Positions 43,558 through 53,816 of a DNA stretch of 64,000 bases are shown here, piece by piece. A program made the translations under genes and the position numbers. Source of the stretch: DASVWZ01 sp963758285. GTDB taxonomy: Bacteria > Acidobacteriota > Terriglobia > Terriglobales > Acidobacteriaceae. The notes beneath the pieces are model-generated. The model did no database searches. It worked only from the letters and a program-made list of their open reading frames with translations, and was not told the origin of the DNA. Numbering within the stretch: position 1 is the stretch's first letter; each line of letters opens with the position of its first letter. Location of the stretch: NCBI GenBank assembly GCA_963758285.1, contig CAVWUT010000015.1, positions 124,001 through 188,000 of the forward strand, given 5' to 3'.

Positions 43558-44721
43558 CTATTTCTTCTCAGTTAGTTTCAGCAACATCGCACCATAGCCC
43601 ACCGGGGATACTTTATAGCCGTCCGGAATCACTCCCAGATCCTTGTGTAACCACAAGTCGCGGGCCTCAACCTTCCCAGTCACCCCGATGTCCTTAAAGT
43701 TCAGCGCGATCGCGGTTGGGTCCTTCACGCGGTTGAACACACCGACCGCCTTACTGCCATCGGCCAGTGGCCTCACCCAGATCTCTTGCGGCCCTTGTTG
43801 CCACACCCGGGTACCCTGCAGTCCTTTTGAGTCCTGATCCACCGCGATGACTTCAGAATTGGTGAGCAACGCGATAATGTCGCTGCCCATGCTGGTCAGA
43901 TCATTTCCTGCAATCAACGGCGCGGCCAGGACGGACCAGAGGGTCATCTCGGTCTGATACTGGGCATCGGTCATTCCCCCATTGCCGACCTCGAGCATGT
44001 CGGGATCGTTCCAGTGTCCCGGGCCGGCAAAACTCTGCAGCCCCATGTTGCCGAACCCTTCCTCGCCCATGGTGAAGTAATCGTCTGCAGTGTCGGGTCC
44101 CGTCCTCCAGGAATTCCCGCCTACGGAGGCAGCCCACGTCCACGGTTTGCCCACGCCCACATCGGCAATGTTGTAGAAGAAAGGTCGCCCGGTATTTTTC
44201 AGCGCGTCATGCATCTTTGAATAGGCCTGCTGCTGCGTGCCACAAACATGTTTCCCGTAGTCACACGAGCACCAGTCATACTTCAGGTAGTCATATCCCC
44301 AGGACGCGAAGGTGTCGGCATCTTGCTGCTCGTGCCCATAGCTGCCTACGTTTCCTCCACAGGTGGTTGGACCGGGTGAGGAATAAATACCGATCTTCAG
44401 ACCCAAGTCGTGCACGTAGGTCGCGAGTCCCGCCATATCCGGAAAGTTCGAATTTCCTTGGAGGTTTCCGTTCCCATCACGCTGGCCTTGCCAACCGTCA
44501 TCAAGGTTGATATAGGTGTAGCCCACGGCCTGCATGCCGCTGCTGACCATGGCTTGCGCTTGCGCCCGAACGATGGCATCTGTAATCTGCAGGCCGAAAT
44601 GGTTCCAGCTATTCCAGCCCATCGGCGGAGTTTGCGCCACTTGGCCGGCGGAACCAGCGGGATTCATCAGGAAAACAAATATGCTGAACAAGAGAACGCA
44701 GAACAGTTTTGAGGCTTTCAT
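43558..44721 (-). CDS. Alpha-galactosidase, GH27
   Basis: 387 aa, secreted (KLFCVLLFSIFVFLMNPAGS). 'PPMGWNSWNHFG' at the mature start, 'YINLDDGWQ', nucleophile Asp in 'DYLKYDWCSCDY', and acid/base Asp in 'GHWNDPDMLEVGNGGMT' (Asp of NDPDM). 'NSWRTGPDTADDY' matches GH27. It releases terminal alpha-galactose from glycans such as plant galactomannan. Start at 44721. Confidence 0.92.
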   Translation of the reverse strand: MKASKLFCVLLFSIFVFLMNPAGSAGQVAQTPPMGWNSWNHFGLQITDAIVRAQAQAMVSSGMQAVGYTYINLDDGWQGQRDGNGNLQGNSNFPDMAGLATYVHDLGLKIGIYSSPGPTTCGGNVGSYGHEQQDADTFASWGYDYLKYDWCSCDYGKHVCGTQQQAYSKMHDALKNTGRPFFYNIADVGVGKPWTWAASVGGNSWRTGPDTADDYFTMGEEGFGNMGLQSFAGPGHWNDPDMLEVGNGGMTDAQYQTEMTLWSVLAAPLIAGNDLTSMGSDIIALLTNSEVIAVDQDSKGLQGTRVWQQGPQEIWVRPLADGSKAVGVFNRVKDPTAIALNFKDIGVTGKVEARDLWLHKDLGVIPDGYKVSPVGYGAMLLKLTEKK

Positions 44722-45053
44722 GGTTTCTACTCCATCGCAGGTTTTGGCCTGGTCAATTGCGGATCGTGAGAAACGGCGAGCAGGGGGAGCAGCCTGACCT
44801 CACGCCCGAAGTATACACCCGGCCAGGGTCTTTGTCGCCCGAAAAGCAGACATCCAGGCCTATCGCAGTCTGAAGTTCAGGGCGCACTACTAGCCGGGTC
44901 TGGAACCGTTCAACGCCAGGCTTTATACCCCTGCCAGGCGTTCCAGGATTGAGTCTTCCTTACTACATCCGGTCGCCGAATTCGAGGAAATCTGCGGCCG
45001 GTGCCGCCAGCGCTGGCAGACGGTCAGCCAGCACCAGCCCCGGCTGGCGCACT
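44722..45053. other. Intergenic region, GH27 to phosphoesterase
   Basis: No gene or clear signal. Just past the phosphoesterase stop, GCCAGC/GCTGGC words (about 45027-45048) could form a weak hairpin. Confidence 0.4.
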
Positions 45054-46631
45054 CTATTCCGGTCCGTCTTCGTCGTCGTCCGGGGCGAAAGAGCCATTCT
45101 GGCCCTGGAAGAAGGGGTAGTTCATGTTGGCCGGGGCCGAAATCAAAGTGAAATCGCGCGCCTGCGACGAGAAGAAGTCACCCAGCGCGTAATATCCTTT
45201 TGCCGCGTTGTCGTCGGACGCATTGCCATCCGCATAGTACGGCGGGTTGGGATTGATGTAATCAAGCCCCCAATTGTTCTCGATGAAGCGGAGAATGCTG
45301 CCGAAGTCGTGGACATGCGGCGGAACGTTGTTCGTGCAAGTGCCGTCGCTGTTGCAAGGTCCGGAAACGGTACCCGCAGGCGTGTATTTAGACACCACCA
45401 TCAGGGGCACACGGAAGCCATACACATAGCCCGATCCCCAACTCGTGCCGTCCCGTATGACTTGGGGCGCGACGTGGTCGTACCAACCGCCCCAGTCGTC
45501 CCAGGTGATAATGATGACCGTATTGTCCCAATAGCCGCAGTTATTGATCTTGTTGCCCTGGTTGTCATAGCCGCCCACCGCGTCGATGATGTCCGCGATC
45601 CAGGAAGGGCCCCAAGAGTCCCCCTGCAGCGGGTGATCCGACCACCGGAAATCCGGAATCAACCAGGTCATGTTAGGGAGGTTGCAGGTTTTCTTTGGTC
45701 CCAGGCCCATGTCGTTAAACACCTGGGCCGGGTTGCCTATGATCACCTTGCTGAGGTAGTCGGAGCCTTTGCATACCCCCTTGACCGGATCACAGAGGTT
45801 CTTGCTCGACATCGCCGCGTTAATGATGGGTGGTGAGCCTGGAGGCGTCGGAGTAAAGTACCTCCAGGTCAGCTTGGCAGCGTCCAGCACGTTGGCAAGC
45901 GTATTGTGTTGGAAGCAGGGAGGCCCGTAGCAATGGCTCCCCTTGGGGTCCGTGTAGCATGTCTTAGTGTCACCCCCTACACCTTTGGGATCGACAATCG
46001 CGATTCCTTTTCCTTTGGGCGCAGTGCAGCCGTAGGCCGCAAGCCCCCAGGGGTCGTCCGAGACGAACCATTTACCCAGGCCTGACTTGTCGTTCGGCGG
46101 AACCGGTGCCAACGTCCCCGACAGAATGAACTGGTGCGCCGGCCAGCTCGGCCCTTCGTTGGTCTGAAACATGTAATTCGCAAAACTGTAATTTTGGGCA
46201 ATCGCAAAGTAGGGGTCGATGGCGTGCTGGGAGTTGTCGACATACTTGTACTCAGGGTAGCCCTGAACCTGGCACTTGGAGGAGGGCGTGTACCCAACGT
46301 CGCAGGCGCCGTCCATCTGGCAAGCACCGGTCTTGGAGTCAAGGTTGCACTGGGCCTGCCATGACGCGAACCAGTGGTCCAGATCGTAACAGTAAGCCAA
46401 CGGCACAGCGGTCATCTGCTGTTGCGTGCCGTGGCATGTAATCCTTGAATCGTTCGGAGTGATGATATCTACTCCGCTCTCGAAGGTTGGATTGCTGCCA
46501 AACATGTTGTCCGTCGAGCGGTTTTCCTGAAAGATCACAATCACATGCTGAAACGTTGGAGGCTTTTGCGCCAAGGCAATGGTTGCGCTAAGCGTGGTGG
46601 CCAACAGCAGATACTTCGAGATGCTCTTCAT
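45054..46631 (-). CDS. Secreted phosphoesterase, PF04185 (phospholipase C/acid phosphatase type), 1
   Basis: 525 aa. Signal peptide (KYLLLATTLSATIALAQ). Family motifs: 'HVIVIFQENRSTDNMFGS', 'GPSWPAHQFILSG', 'IITWDDWGGWYDHVAPQV' with metal-binding Asp/His, and 'YGFRVPLMVVSKYTP'. It releases phosphate from phospholipids or phosphomonoesters. Two paralogues follow at 47514 and 48891, which are shorter and closer to each other. Confidence 0.88.
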   Translation of the reverse strand: MKSISKYLLLATTLSATIALAQKPPTFQHVIVIFQENRSTDNMFGSNPTFESGVDIITPNDSRITCHGTQQQMTAVPLAYCYDLDHWFASWQAQCNLDSKTGACQMDGACDVGYTPSSKCQVQGYPEYKYVDNSQHAIDPYFAIAQNYSFANYMFQTNEGPSWPAHQFILSGTLAPVPPNDKSGLGKWFVSDDPWGLAAYGCTAPKGKGIAIVDPKGVGGDTKTCYTDPKGSHCYGPPCFQHNTLANVLDAAKLTWRYFTPTPPGSPPIINAAMSSKNLCDPVKGVCKGSDYLSKVIIGNPAQVFNDMGLGPKKTCNLPNMTWLIPDFRWSDHPLQGDSWGPSWIADIIDAVGGYDNQGNKINNCGYWDNTVIIITWDDWGGWYDHVAPQVIRDGTSWGSGYVYGFRVPLMVVSKYTPAGTVSGPCNSDGTCTNNVPPHVHDFGSILRFIENNWGLDYINPNPPYYADGNASDDNAAKGYYALGDFFSSQARDFTLISAPANMNYPFFQGQNGSFAPDDDEDGPE

Positions 46632-46775
46632 AAATCAGACTCCCCTTTTGGCTTCAAAAACGGCGCTCATGGTATCGTCCATGCCGCTTCGCTGCTTTGC
46701 CTAAACTCTTTTCATCTGGAATGGACTCACGTTCTGCCATCTGCACCGGCACTGCCGAATTTGTTGCATTTGTGG

Positions 46776-47498
46776 TTACTTTGAAGTCCCCAGTATTCCC
46801 ACGGAGAACCTGTCACAACCGTCCCCTGCGCAACCCCCGAAGTCCTGGCCCCACGCCGGCGTGTAGTAAGTCCCGAAGGAAGGGGAAGTCGCGAACGACA
46901 GGTCGACCGGCTCCGGTGGCCCCCATTGATGGGGCGCCGGTTTGGTTTCCACGTCACTCAGATAGAAAAGAAAATAGTTCACCGTGTTCTGAGGCATGAG
47001 CGTCAGCCAGTACGTGCCGGCGGTGAGTTGCACCGTGCAGCTCTGGGTGAACTTGATCAGGATCGTGTACTCTTTGTACCCGAACGCGGTGCGGCCAGTG
47101 GGGCTCATAGTCGCATTGTTGCGGCAACCCCCCACCTGAGTTCCAGCCTGTCCTTGGCTCAAGCCGGTCCATATGGACCACGGCGTTGTCACGGGTTGCA
47201 GGGAAGTGGCATTGGTCAGAATATTGGCCAACGCTCCCGTAACCGTCCAGGTATGGCCGGTGGGAACCGTGAAAGGTACATACACCTGGCCTTCGGCCAC
47301 TTCCGAATATCCATTGAACAGAGCATTGGCCTTGGGCGCCTGGGGAGAGAAGTCGCCGCCATAAAATAGGCAGGGCTTACAGTACGCAGGAGGACCAGGC
47401 TTTGAACTTGGATCGGAGCTTTGGGCGGCGGCAAGGGGCATCAGCGCCGCGACCATCATTACTGCAAATAACAGTTTGTGCATCATTGGTATCCTCAC
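46776..47498 (-). CDS. Secreted protein, unknown function
   Basis: 240 aa, signal peptide (MMHKLLFAVMMVAALMPLAAAQ) like that of the neighbouring phosphoesterase. Mostly beta-strand with Cys pairs ('YCKPCLFYGG', 'GGCRNNAT', 'GGCAGDGCDRFSVG'). Repeated presence near phosphoesterases suggests a shared export or function. No family recognised. Confidence 0.65.
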   Translation of the reverse strand: MRIPMMHKLLFAVMMVAALMPLAAAQSSDPSSKPGPPAYCKPCLFYGGDFSPQAPKANALFNGYSEVAEGQVYVPFTVPTGHTWTVTGALANILTNATSLQPVTTPWSIWTGLSQGQAGTQVGGCRNNATMSPTGRTAFGYKEYTILIKFTQSCTVQLTAGTYWLTLMPQNTVNYFLFYLSDVETKPAPHQWGPPEPVDLSFATSPSFGTYYTPAWGQDFGGCAGDGCDRFSVGILGTSK

Positions 47499-47513
47499 TT
47501 GTTCTACCCTCGC

Positions 47514-48875
47514 CTAGTCGTCGTCCGGATCCATCGGCTTGCGTTTGTCATTCAAAAAGTAATTCTGGTCGTACTTTGCCGGGATGGGGTGAAACGTCCT
47601 TGCCTGATTGCCAAAGTTAAAGAAATCGGAAAGATCGTCGGCTCGTGAATCCGCGTACCCCAACGAAGGCAACCCGAACACTTCCTCAGTGAAATGCAGA
47701 ATGCTGCCAAAATCGTGGGTGACGTGAGAAACGTAGCCCGCACTTACGACATACGGGGAAACCACAATCAGCGGTACCCGGAAACCGTAGGTGTAGGAAT
47801 CGTAGATGGTGGGGGCGACGTGGTCATACCAGCCTCCCCAGTCATCCCAGGTGATGAAAATCGCGGTGCTCGACCAGTAGGGACTGTTCCCCAGGGCATT
47901 GACAATAGATGCGACCCAGGAAGGCCCTGAACCGTCCGCACTTCCCGCATGATCGGAAGACAGGCGAGAGGGCATCACCCAACTTACCGCCGGGAGCCGG
48001 CCTTGCGCGATGTCCCTGAGTACTTGCGTCGGATCCGGAACCACATCTTCGTTCCAATCCGGGCCTAAACGCAGATGACGGATGGAGTTGGGTCCAGCTA
48101 CCAGGCCGTTAGGGTCCGGCGTGTAGTACCGCCAGCTGATCCCTTTGGCGTCGAGCAGATCCGGCAAGGTGGCATGTTCGAAACAAGGGTAGATACGCTG
48201 CTTTTCCTGGCCCTGGGGGTTGATCAGCGGCACAGTTTGAACGGGCTGTCCCGTACATCCGGTGCGCAGCACCGGAAAGCTGTTTCCTCCGGGGCTCTCC
48301 GACACGTACAAGTCGCTCTTGGCCGTAGGAGCTGAGGTGCCCGCCAGGATGAACTGATGCGAGGTATACGTGGGACCTTGGTTGGTTTGAAACATTCGGT
48401 CGCCAAAGGCGTACTGCTCCGCCATCTGAAAATAGGTTGTTACATCGGACGGATTCACATACTTGTACTGCGGGTAGGAACCTGCGTTGACGCACACTGC
48501 CATCGGCCGAACCGGATCACACAATTCCGGAATCTTATCCGCCCCGTCCATCTTGCCTTTGTCATACATAAGGACGAAGGAACCGTGAGTGTGTGACAAA
48601 TCGTAATTGATGGCCAGGGGCTGGGACTGCAAGGTGATCCGATTCCCATTGTGGTCCAGCCCGCTATTGGCGATGTCGGCATTCGGCAAGCCATGAAACA
48701 GATTGTCGGGGGTCCGGTTTTCCTGCATGATGATGACCACATGTTGAATCACGCCAGCGCCGGTCGGCGGCATGTCAGAATGGGCGCGCTTGTCCCCATG
48801 CGCGTCGGCAGAAAGAGCCAGCGCCGCGATCATCATCGCTGCAACTGACAGTTTTCTCATCATCGGTATCCTCAC
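47514..48875 (-). CDS. Secreted phosphoesterase, PF04185, 2
   Basis: 453 aa. Signal peptide (KLSVAAMMIAALALSADAHG). 'HVVIIMQENRTPDNLFHGLP', 'QGPTYTSHQFILAGTSAP', 'ITWDDWGGWYDHVAPTI' and 'YGFRVPLIVVSPYVVSAG'. The last ~385 bp of DNA (47507-47893) are identical to the end of the next gene. The signal peptide is shared with the 46776 gene. Confidence 0.88.
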   Translation of the reverse strand: MRIPMMRKLSVAAMMIAALALSADAHGDKRAHSDMPPTGAGVIQHVVIIMQENRTPDNLFHGLPNADIANSGLDHNGNRITLQSQPLAINYDLSHTHGSFVLMYDKGKMDGADKIPELCDPVRPMAVCVNAGSYPQYKYVNPSDVTTYFQMAEQYAFGDRMFQTNQGPTYTSHQFILAGTSAPTAKSDLYVSESPGGNSFPVLRTGCTGQPVQTVPLINPQGQEKQRIYPCFEHATLPDLLDAKGISWRYYTPDPNGLVAGPNSIRHLRLGPDWNEDVVPDPTQVLRDIAQGRLPAVSWVMPSRLSSDHAGSADGSGPSWVASIVNALGNSPYWSSTAIFITWDDWGGWYDHVAPTIYDSYTYGFRVPLIVVSPYVVSAGYVSHVTHDFGSILHFTEEVFGLPSLGYADSRADDLSDFFNFGNQARTFHPIPAKYDQNYFLNDKRKPMDPDDD

Positions 48876-48890
48876 TGCTCTAACCCTCGC

Positions 48891-50291
48891 CTAGTCGTCG
48901 TCCGGATCCATCGGCTTGCGTTTGTCATTCAAAAAGTAATTCTGGTCGTACTTTGCCGGGATGGGGTGAAACGTCCTTGCCTGATTGCCAAAGTTAAAGA
49001 AATCGGAAAGATCGTCGGCTCGTGAATCCGCGTACCCCAACGAAGGCAACCCGAACACTTCCTCAGTGAAATGCAGAATGCTGCCAAAATCGTGGGTGAC
49101 GTGAGAAACGTAGCCCGCACTTACGACATACGGGGAAACCACAATCAGCGGTACCCGGAAACCGTAGGTGTAGGAATCGTAGATGGTGGGGGCGACGTGG
49201 TCATACCAGCCTCCCCAGTCATCCCAGGTGATGAAAATCGCGGTGCTCGACCAGTAGGGACTGTTCCCCAAGGCATTGACAATAGATGTGACCCAGGAAG
49301 GCCCTGAACCGTCCGAAGTTCCGGGATGATCGGAAGAGACACGAGTGGGGATGACCCAACTTACGCCCGCGAGTCGCCCTTGGGCGATGTCTCTCAGGAT
49401 TTGTACCTGATCTGGAACCACATCTTCGTCCCAATCCGGCCCAAAGCGCAGATGACGGATGGAGTTGGGCCCAGTTCCCAGACCCCCAGCAGTGGGCGTG
49501 TAGTACCGCCAACTGATCCCTTTGGCGTCGAGCAGATCCGGCAAAGTGGCATGTTCGAAGCAGGGGTAGATCTTCAGATTTTCCTTGCCCTGGGGATCGA
49601 TCAGCGCCACGGTTTGAATGGGCTGGGCCGCGCATCCCGTGTGCACCCCAGGAAAACTGTTCCCCTGGGGACTCTCGGCCACGTACAAGTCGCTCTTGGG
49701 CGAGGGAGCCGAAGTGCCGGCCAGGATAAATTGATGTGCGGGATAGGTTTGACCTTGGTTGGTTTGAAACATCCGGTCGCCAAAGGCGTACTGCTCCGCC
49801 ATCTGAAAATAGGCTGTTACATCCGACGGATTCACATACTTGTACTGCGGGTAGGAACCTGCGTTGACGCACAATGCCGTCGGACTGATCGGGTCACAGA
49901 ATTGCTCGATCCTGTCGGCGCCGTCCATCTTGCCATTGTCATACATCACCACGAAGGAATTGTGGCTGTGTCCCAGGTCGTAATTGTTGGCTAGGGCCTC
50001 GGGCTGCAAGGTAATCCGATTTCCTTTGTGGTCCAGCCCGCTATTGGCGATGTCGGCATTCGGCAAGCCATGAAACAGATTGTCGGGGGAGCGGTTCTCC
50101 TGCATGATGATGACCACATGTTGAATCACGCCGGCGCCGGTCGGCGGGATGTCGGCCTGAGCGCCTCTGGGGTGTTTGTCCGCATGCGCATCGGCAAAGG
50201 GCGAGATGGAACTCGCTGGCTTTTCCGGCGCAGCGCCCATACAAAAAATCAATAAAAGCGCCAAAAAACAAATCAGACTCGTATTTCGCAT
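48891..50291 (-). CDS. Secreted phosphoesterase, PF04185, 3
   Basis: 466 aa from the ATG at 50291 (GAGGAG 6 nt upstream). Signal peptide (SLICFLALLLIFCMGAAP). 'QENRSPDNLFHGLP', 'QGQTYPAHQFILAGTSAP' and 'DDWGGWYDHVAPTI'. Protein paralogue of gene 2; the C-terminal DNA is identical while the rest has diverged, as gene conversion or recent unequal exchange would leave. It differs from copy 2 mainly before residue ~340. Confidence 0.88.
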   Translation of the reverse strand: MRNTSLICFLALLLIFCMGAAPEKPASSISPFADAHADKHPRGAQADIPPTGAGVIQHVVIIMQENRSPDNLFHGLPNADIANSGLDHKGNRITLQPEALANNYDLGHSHNSFVVMYDNGKMDGADRIEQFCDPISPTALCVNAGSYPQYKYVNPSDVTAYFQMAEQYAFGDRMFQTNQGQTYPAHQFILAGTSAPSPKSDLYVAESPQGNSFPGVHTGCAAQPIQTVALIDPQGKENLKIYPCFEHATLPDLLDAKGISWRYYTPTAGGLGTGPNSIRHLRFGPDWDEDVVPDQVQILRDIAQGRLAGVSWVIPTRVSSDHPGTSDGSGPSWVTSIVNALGNSPYWSSTAIFITWDDWGGWYDHVAPTIYDSYTYGFRVPLIVVSPYVVSAGYVSHVTHDFGSILHFTEEVFGLPSLGYADSRADDLSDFFNFGNQARTFHPIPAKYDQNYFLNDKRKPMDPDDD

Positions 50292-50417
50292 CAACACTCC
50301 TCGCGCATTCCCCATTCGTAAAACTCAATCTGCCGATACATTCCGTGCCAGTTCACTGGATCGTCGTCCGAAGTCACATCCGCACCAAGCGCAAAATTGT
50401 ATGCGGCCTTTGTTGGT

Positions 50418-52307
50418 TCACTGCGATGTGAAGACGTAAGCCGCGCCTTGTGCAGTGCTGCTGCCTTGAGCTCCAGAAACCACCACGCTGCCGTCCGTCG
50501 CGACCCATGTCCCAAACGCATCGCCTGGCTCTCCATTAACAGCGAAGATTTTGGTGCCCTGTGAGCTCGACTTCCAACCCCCGCTGGGTTCTGTGAACAC
50601 ATACGCTGCTCCCTGACTCTCGTTGAGATTCGCCACCGAATTAGGCGCACCCACCACGATCAGGCTTCCGTTGATCGCAGCCTGTTGACCGAAGAAATCA
50701 TCCTCCTGCCGAATCGCGGATGGGGTGGTCAGTTCAGCATTGGAAGTTGAGGTGGTTGTCCATCCTTTTGCTGGTTCGACAAAGACGAATGCCGAACCGT
50801 AAGTCTGGTCGGAACCGTAGAGCGCACCCGCCACAACGGTATTGCCGTTGATGGCCACGGAGAGACCCAGGTTGTTGTTGGCCTTCCCGGCAGAGACGGT
50901 GAGTTGAGCCGTCTCCGTCATGTTGGCCCAGCCGTTTGCGGGCTCGACATAAACGTAGGCCGCACCTTGATTGGCTCGGGAGGAGATGGCCGTGCCGGGC
51001 GCGCCGGCGACTGCCGTGTTGCCGCTGACCGAGACGGAAGTACCCAGGCCGTCGCCAGCCGCGCCCTTGGACGCGGTCAGCTTGGCCGTTTGGGTCGTGC
51101 TAGTCCAACCGTTCGCGGGCGCTACAAAAATGTACGCTGCACCCCGGTAGTCATCGTTTTTGACAGACGCTTGCGGCGCCCCGGCCACGACCGTGCTCCC
51201 ATCAATCCATACGGAACTGCCAAGAGCGTCCAGGGACTCTCCATCCGAGGCCGTCAGTTTGGCGGTCTCGTTGGTGTCCGTCCATCCACCGGAGGGTTCG
51301 ACGAACACGTAGGCAGCGCCTTGCTGCGCATTGCTGCCCACCGTCGCCCCGGGTGCGCCAGCCACCACCGTGTTCCCACTAATCGAGACGGATAGGCCTA
51401 AGAAATTGCCGGCGCTTCCATCGGACGCGGTCAGCTTTGCAGTCTGAGTCATGTTCTCCCAGCCCCCGGAGGGTTCCACGAAAACATAGACGGCCCCTTG
51501 CGCAACATTGCCGTTGATCACGGCCTGCGGAGCCCCAACCGCCACGGTGTTGTCGTTAATACTTACCGCAATCCCCAGGTTGTCAGCGGGTTGCCCGTCG
51601 GAAGCGGTCAGCTCTCCCGCCTGCACCCACGGGTCGATCACGACCGGATAGCGAACCTGCGCATCCTCGATCTTCAGCAGTAGTTCCTGCCCGTGCAGTT
51701 CCAGCCATGCCCGGATTTCCTTGCCATCCGCGTCATTGGCCCTCAAACCGGCGTAGCGGAACTTTGTGCCACCATGGTCCGGCCGCAAATCCAGGCCGCG
51801 TTGGTTTTCATCCAACGTCGCCGCCACGTGGCCTGAAAAGTCCAGTGCGAGTGTGAGGGGTTGGCCATTCGCCTTCATCAGAGCGTGATCGATGGTGAAT
51901 CCCTGCTCTAGCCCGGCCGGGCCATTCACATACCACTCGGTCAAGGCGCCTCGCCGGTATTCAACTCGGTTGTTGCTGGCAATGGGATGAACCTCTTGGA
52001 CCCGCTGCAGCGTGCTGCCCCGGCCGTAACCGCGCAGTGCTAGTCCCCATTGCGCAGGCCCGCTATGTACCTGAATTCCAGCTGAGGTGAAATCGACCGT
52101 GAGAGCCTGCTTCGGATTCGCAGCCCCATAGCCGCCACGCTCAAGCGCGGCCCTGTAGCCCGGAATCTCCCGTCCCAGTACTCCGGAGATGCTGGACTGC
52201 GCTGCGGCAGGCAAGCTGCCGAGCGTCGTTTGTTGCTGCGTAGCAGTCGCGGTTACACTGCATAACCAACAAGTCACAAGAACAGCCTGCGCGCGAATCA
52301 ACCGCAT
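50418..52307 (-). CDS. Secreted FG-GAP/integrin-like repeat protein
   Basis: 629 aa. Signal peptide (RAQAVLVTCWLCSVTATA), an N-terminal domain (about 30-230) and about seven repeats of 'LTASDG...LGxSVSINGNTVVAGAP...GAAYVFVEP' form. These fit an integrin-alpha/FG-GAP propeller, usually extracellular. It probably sits on or outside the cell; ligand unknown. The gap between it and the phosphoesterase is 126 bp. Confidence 0.85.
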   Translation of the reverse strand: MRLIRAQAVLVTCWLCSVTATATQQQTTLGSLPAAAQSSISGVLGREIPGYRAALERGGYGAANPKQALTVDFTSAGIQVHSGPAQWGLALRGYGRGSTLQRVQEVHPIASNNRVEYRRGALTEWYVNGPAGLEQGFTIDHALMKANGQPLTLALDFSGHVAATLDENQRGLDLRPDHGGTKFRYAGLRANDADGKEIRAWLELHGQELLLKIEDAQVRYPVVIDPWVQAGELTASDGQPADNLGIAVSINDNTVAVGAPQAVINGNVAQGAVYVFVEPSGGWENMTQTAKLTASDGSAGNFLGLSVSISGNTVVAGAPGATVGSNAQQGAAYVFVEPSGGWTDTNETAKLTASDGESLDALGSSVWIDGSTVVAGAPQASVKNDDYRGAAYIFVAPANGWTSTTQTAKLTASKGAAGDGLGTSVSVSGNTAVAGAPGTAISSRANQGAAYVYVEPANGWANMTETAQLTVSAGKANNNLGLSVAINGNTVVAGALYGSDQTYGSAFVFVEPAKGWTTTSTSNAELTTPSAIRQEDDFFGQQAAINGSLIVVGAPNSVANLNESQGAAYVFTEPSGGWKSSSQGTKIFAVNGEPGDAFGTWVATDGSVVVSGAQGSSTAQGAAYVFTSQ

Positions 52308-52548
52308 GTGGGGACCTCCTCAGCGCCTGGAATATAAGAACCTGACGACTTACCGCTTGGGGGGTAAAGCGGAAAACTTAGTGGACAACATTATCCTTCG
52401 CAACCCCCATGGTGTCAACCTAAGTTTTGTAAAGTAAAGTTTTGTAAATTTAGGGCCAAATGAGAAGTTCGTCCTGGAGCCCAATCGGAGTGTCGCGGTT
52501 TCGCGCTCCGATTGACACCGGGTTCCCCCGCGGCGACAATCTGGGCCT
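52308..52548. other. Divergent intergenic region
   Basis: Promoter region for FG-GAP (minus) and the 52549 gene (plus). Holds a 15-bp-period direct repeat AAGTTTTGTAAA (52422-52433 and 52437-52448), a possible regulator site. Confidence 0.45.
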
Positions 52549-53778
52549 ATGCGCAATCTCTGCTGCTTCGTTCTGCTGCTGTTCTGGACCGTCAGTGGAT
52601 GCGCCCAGGCCAATTCTTACCTGTTCGTATGGGCGGGCGACGATGCCAAAAAGAGCAACGATTTCCTCGCGGTGCTGGACGCCGACCCAAAGTCCCCACA
52701 CTACGGCCAAGTAGTGGCTTCAGTCGCCGTGCCCGGCCCGACTGGCACGCCTCATCACACAGAACTGGAAATGCCAGCGGACGGCTTTCTCCTGGCCAAC
52801 GCGTTTGAGAGTGGGCGCACCCTGCTGTTCGACTTGCGCGACCCGCTGCGCCCGTCCCTGGCCACCTCGTTCGGTGATCTGGACGGATACATGCACCCGC
52901 ACACCTACGTGCGGCTGGCGAACGGCCATGTTCTCGCGACGTTTCAGTATCACGGCGGACACGATCCCAAGGCGGATGGGGGCGGTCTCGTCGAATTTGA
53001 TGAGCGCGGGCATCTCATTCGCAGCAGTAGCGCCCTCGACGCAGCAGCGAAGGACGAACTCATTCGCCCTTACAGCCTGGTGGTCGTTCCGGCGATCGAC
53101 CGCATCGTCAGCACGAATACTGCAATGCATGACAAAGACGGACCAACCCGGACCGTGCAGGTGTGGCGGCTCTCGGATTTGAAGCTGCTGCGGACTTTGG
53201 TGCTGCCACCGGGGCCCCGCGGATCGGAGCAGCAATATCCAGGGGAACCGCATCTGCTCGCTGATGGCAAGACTGTGCTCGTCCACACGTTTGGGTGCGG
53301 TTTGTATCAACTGGACGGCATTGACACCGATCACCCTTCCGCTCGGTACTTGAAGACGTTTGATGGCGATCAAGCGGATGTCCCTTTGCTTATCGGTCAT
53401 TACTGGCTTCAATCGCTGTCCTCGGCACACGCGCTGGCAACCTACGACATCTCCGATCTGGCCCACATACGCGAGATGTCGCGGATCACCTTCGACGACA
53501 AGCAGAAGCCGCACTGGATTTCCGCTGACCAGGACGGTCGCCGAATCGTGCTGAACTCGGGCGAATATGCCGATCATCGCCTGTTCATCGTGAACTTCGA
53601 TCTGCAAACCGGCGTCCTCGCGCTCGACGGGCGTTTCCGCGATGCGGGCAGCGACCAGCCCGGCGTCAGCATGGATGGCAAGTCTTGGCCGCACGGCTTC
53701 CACGGCGACGCCTACCCGCACGGGACGGTGTTTTCGCGTTCTGCGGCTGCGGGACGAAGTGCCTCGACGCAGGATTAG
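52549..53778 (+). CDS. Secreted propeller protein, selenium-binding-protein-like
   Basis: 409 aa. Signal peptide (CCFVLLLFWTVSGCAQANS) with a possible lipobox-like SGC. 'HPHTYVRLANGHVLATFQYHG' is a propeller blade resembling the SBP56/methanethiol oxidase family, as are 'PHWISADQDGRRIVLNSGEY' and 'HGFHGDAYPHG'. The family's metal-binding His are partly visible. Fold is likely; enzymatic role not established. Confidence 0.6.
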   Translation: MRNLCCFVLLLFWTVSGCAQANSYLFVWAGDDAKKSNDFLAVLDADPKSPHYGQVVASVAVPGPTGTPHHTELEMPADGFLLANAFESGRTLLFDLRDPLRPSLATSFGDLDGYMHPHTYVRLANGHVLATFQYHGGHDPKADGGGLVEFDERGHLIRSSSALDAAAKDELIRPYSLVVVPAIDRIVSTNTAMHDKDGPTRTVQVWRLSDLKLLRTLVLPPGPRGSEQQYPGEPHLLADGKTVLVHTFGCGLYQLDGIDTDHPSARYLKTFDGDQADVPLLIGHYWLQSLSSAHALATYDISDLAHIREMSRITFDDKQKPHWISADQDGRRIVLNSGEYADHRLFIVNFDLQTGVLALDGRFRDAGSDQPGVSMDGKSWPHGFHGDAYPHGTVFSRSAAAGRSASTQD

Positions 53779-53816
53779 AGCGCAGCCGCAAATGCGAGGC
53801 ATCACAGCTACGCTCC

